Source of the DNA: Haliclona indistincta
Taxonomy: Eukaryota; Porifera; Demospongiae; Haplosclerida; Chalinidae
DNA: 64,000 nucleotides
NCBI GenBank assembly: GCA_964017065.1
Contig: OZ024786.1
Location: 9,119,047-9,183,046 of the forward strand
Direction of reading: 5' to 3'
Part shown: positions 63,873 through 64,000 of the stretch, piece after piece
Numbering within the stretch: the stretch's first letter is position 1
How the letters are laid out: each line of letters begins with the position of its first letter
Notes under the pieces: generated by a model
The model's input: only the letters and a program-made list of their open reading frames with translations
What the model was told of the DNA's origin: nothing
Databases searched by the model: none
Program-made: the position numbers and the translations under genes

Positions 63873-64000
63873 AGACGTTATTTTATTTTGACAACTCTGT
63901 GAGCAGCAGTTACTAGTCTAGCAGATGTGAACGTGCACAGGGTCTAGAGAGTAAGGAGTGTAGTTTAAAATAATGTTTAATCATTCAATGAAAGGTTTAA

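Overview
The window looks like animal nuclear DNA, most likely from a demosponge or another early-branching invertebrate. The genes are split into short exons with GT-AG introns, the main gene family joins ankyrin repeats, a Ras-of-complex (Roc) GTPase with a COR-like region and a Death domain, and more than half of the sequence is intron or intergenic DNA filled with small inverted-repeat transposons. I see no bacterial operons, ribosomal RNA, functional tRNA genes or CRISPR arrays. The sponge assignment is an inference from gene type and repeat style, not a species identification. One 200-base gap (Ns) lies at 7822-8021.

The backbone is a head-to-tail array of three ANK-Roc-COR-Death genes, all on the minus strand, repeating every 26-27 kb. 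Gene 1 enters from the right edge (last ANK exon at 59.7 kb, GTPase exon 45.1-47.2 kb, Death exon at 43.8 kb). Gene 2 appears complete (start codon at 39.71 kb, stop at 17.44 kb); its 13 exons join in frame to about 1081 residues. Gene 3 starts at 13.01 kb and leaves at the left edge after three ANK exons. I worked out the exon borders from splice signals and reading phase: early exons are phase 0, and the last ANK exon, GTPase exon and linker exons are all phase 1. The ANK exons are near-identical 102-nt cassettes (34 residues) duplicated together with their introns. The Ser/Thr/Pro linker exons are also copied in tandem (three in gene 2, six in gene 1).

Between one gene's Death exon and the next gene's first exon (13.0-17.4 kb and 39.7-43.8 kb) lie a decayed extra linker plus Death-domain module on the minus strand, broken differently in each copy, and a duplicated, broken plus-strand gene fragment that I do not recognise.

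The introns hold a dense and often nested set of mobile elements. There are two nearly full-length hAT transposons with perfect 8-bp target duplications (52675-54790 and 60120-62452), a 361-bp deletion derivative of the first, and a decayed hAT (56378-57353). There are piggyBac-like TTAA elements, TA-targeting MITEs, CAGGGGCG MITEs with 5-bp duplications, two large foldback elements carrying tandem repeats, a Ty3/gypsy remnant and a 5'-truncated tRNA-derived SINE. Because the gene units are duplicated, many insertions can be compared with an empty site in a paralogous copy, which fixes their borders.

By family knowledge, the genes would encode intracellular GTPase switches: ankyrin repeats to bind a partner, a Roc-COR core to switch state, and a C-terminal Death domain to recruit other Death-domain proteins. 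This is the domain order of DAPK1 without the kinase. The tandem array, exon-cassette duplication and a fast-changing linker inside the GTPase resemble innate immune receptor families, but that role is inference.
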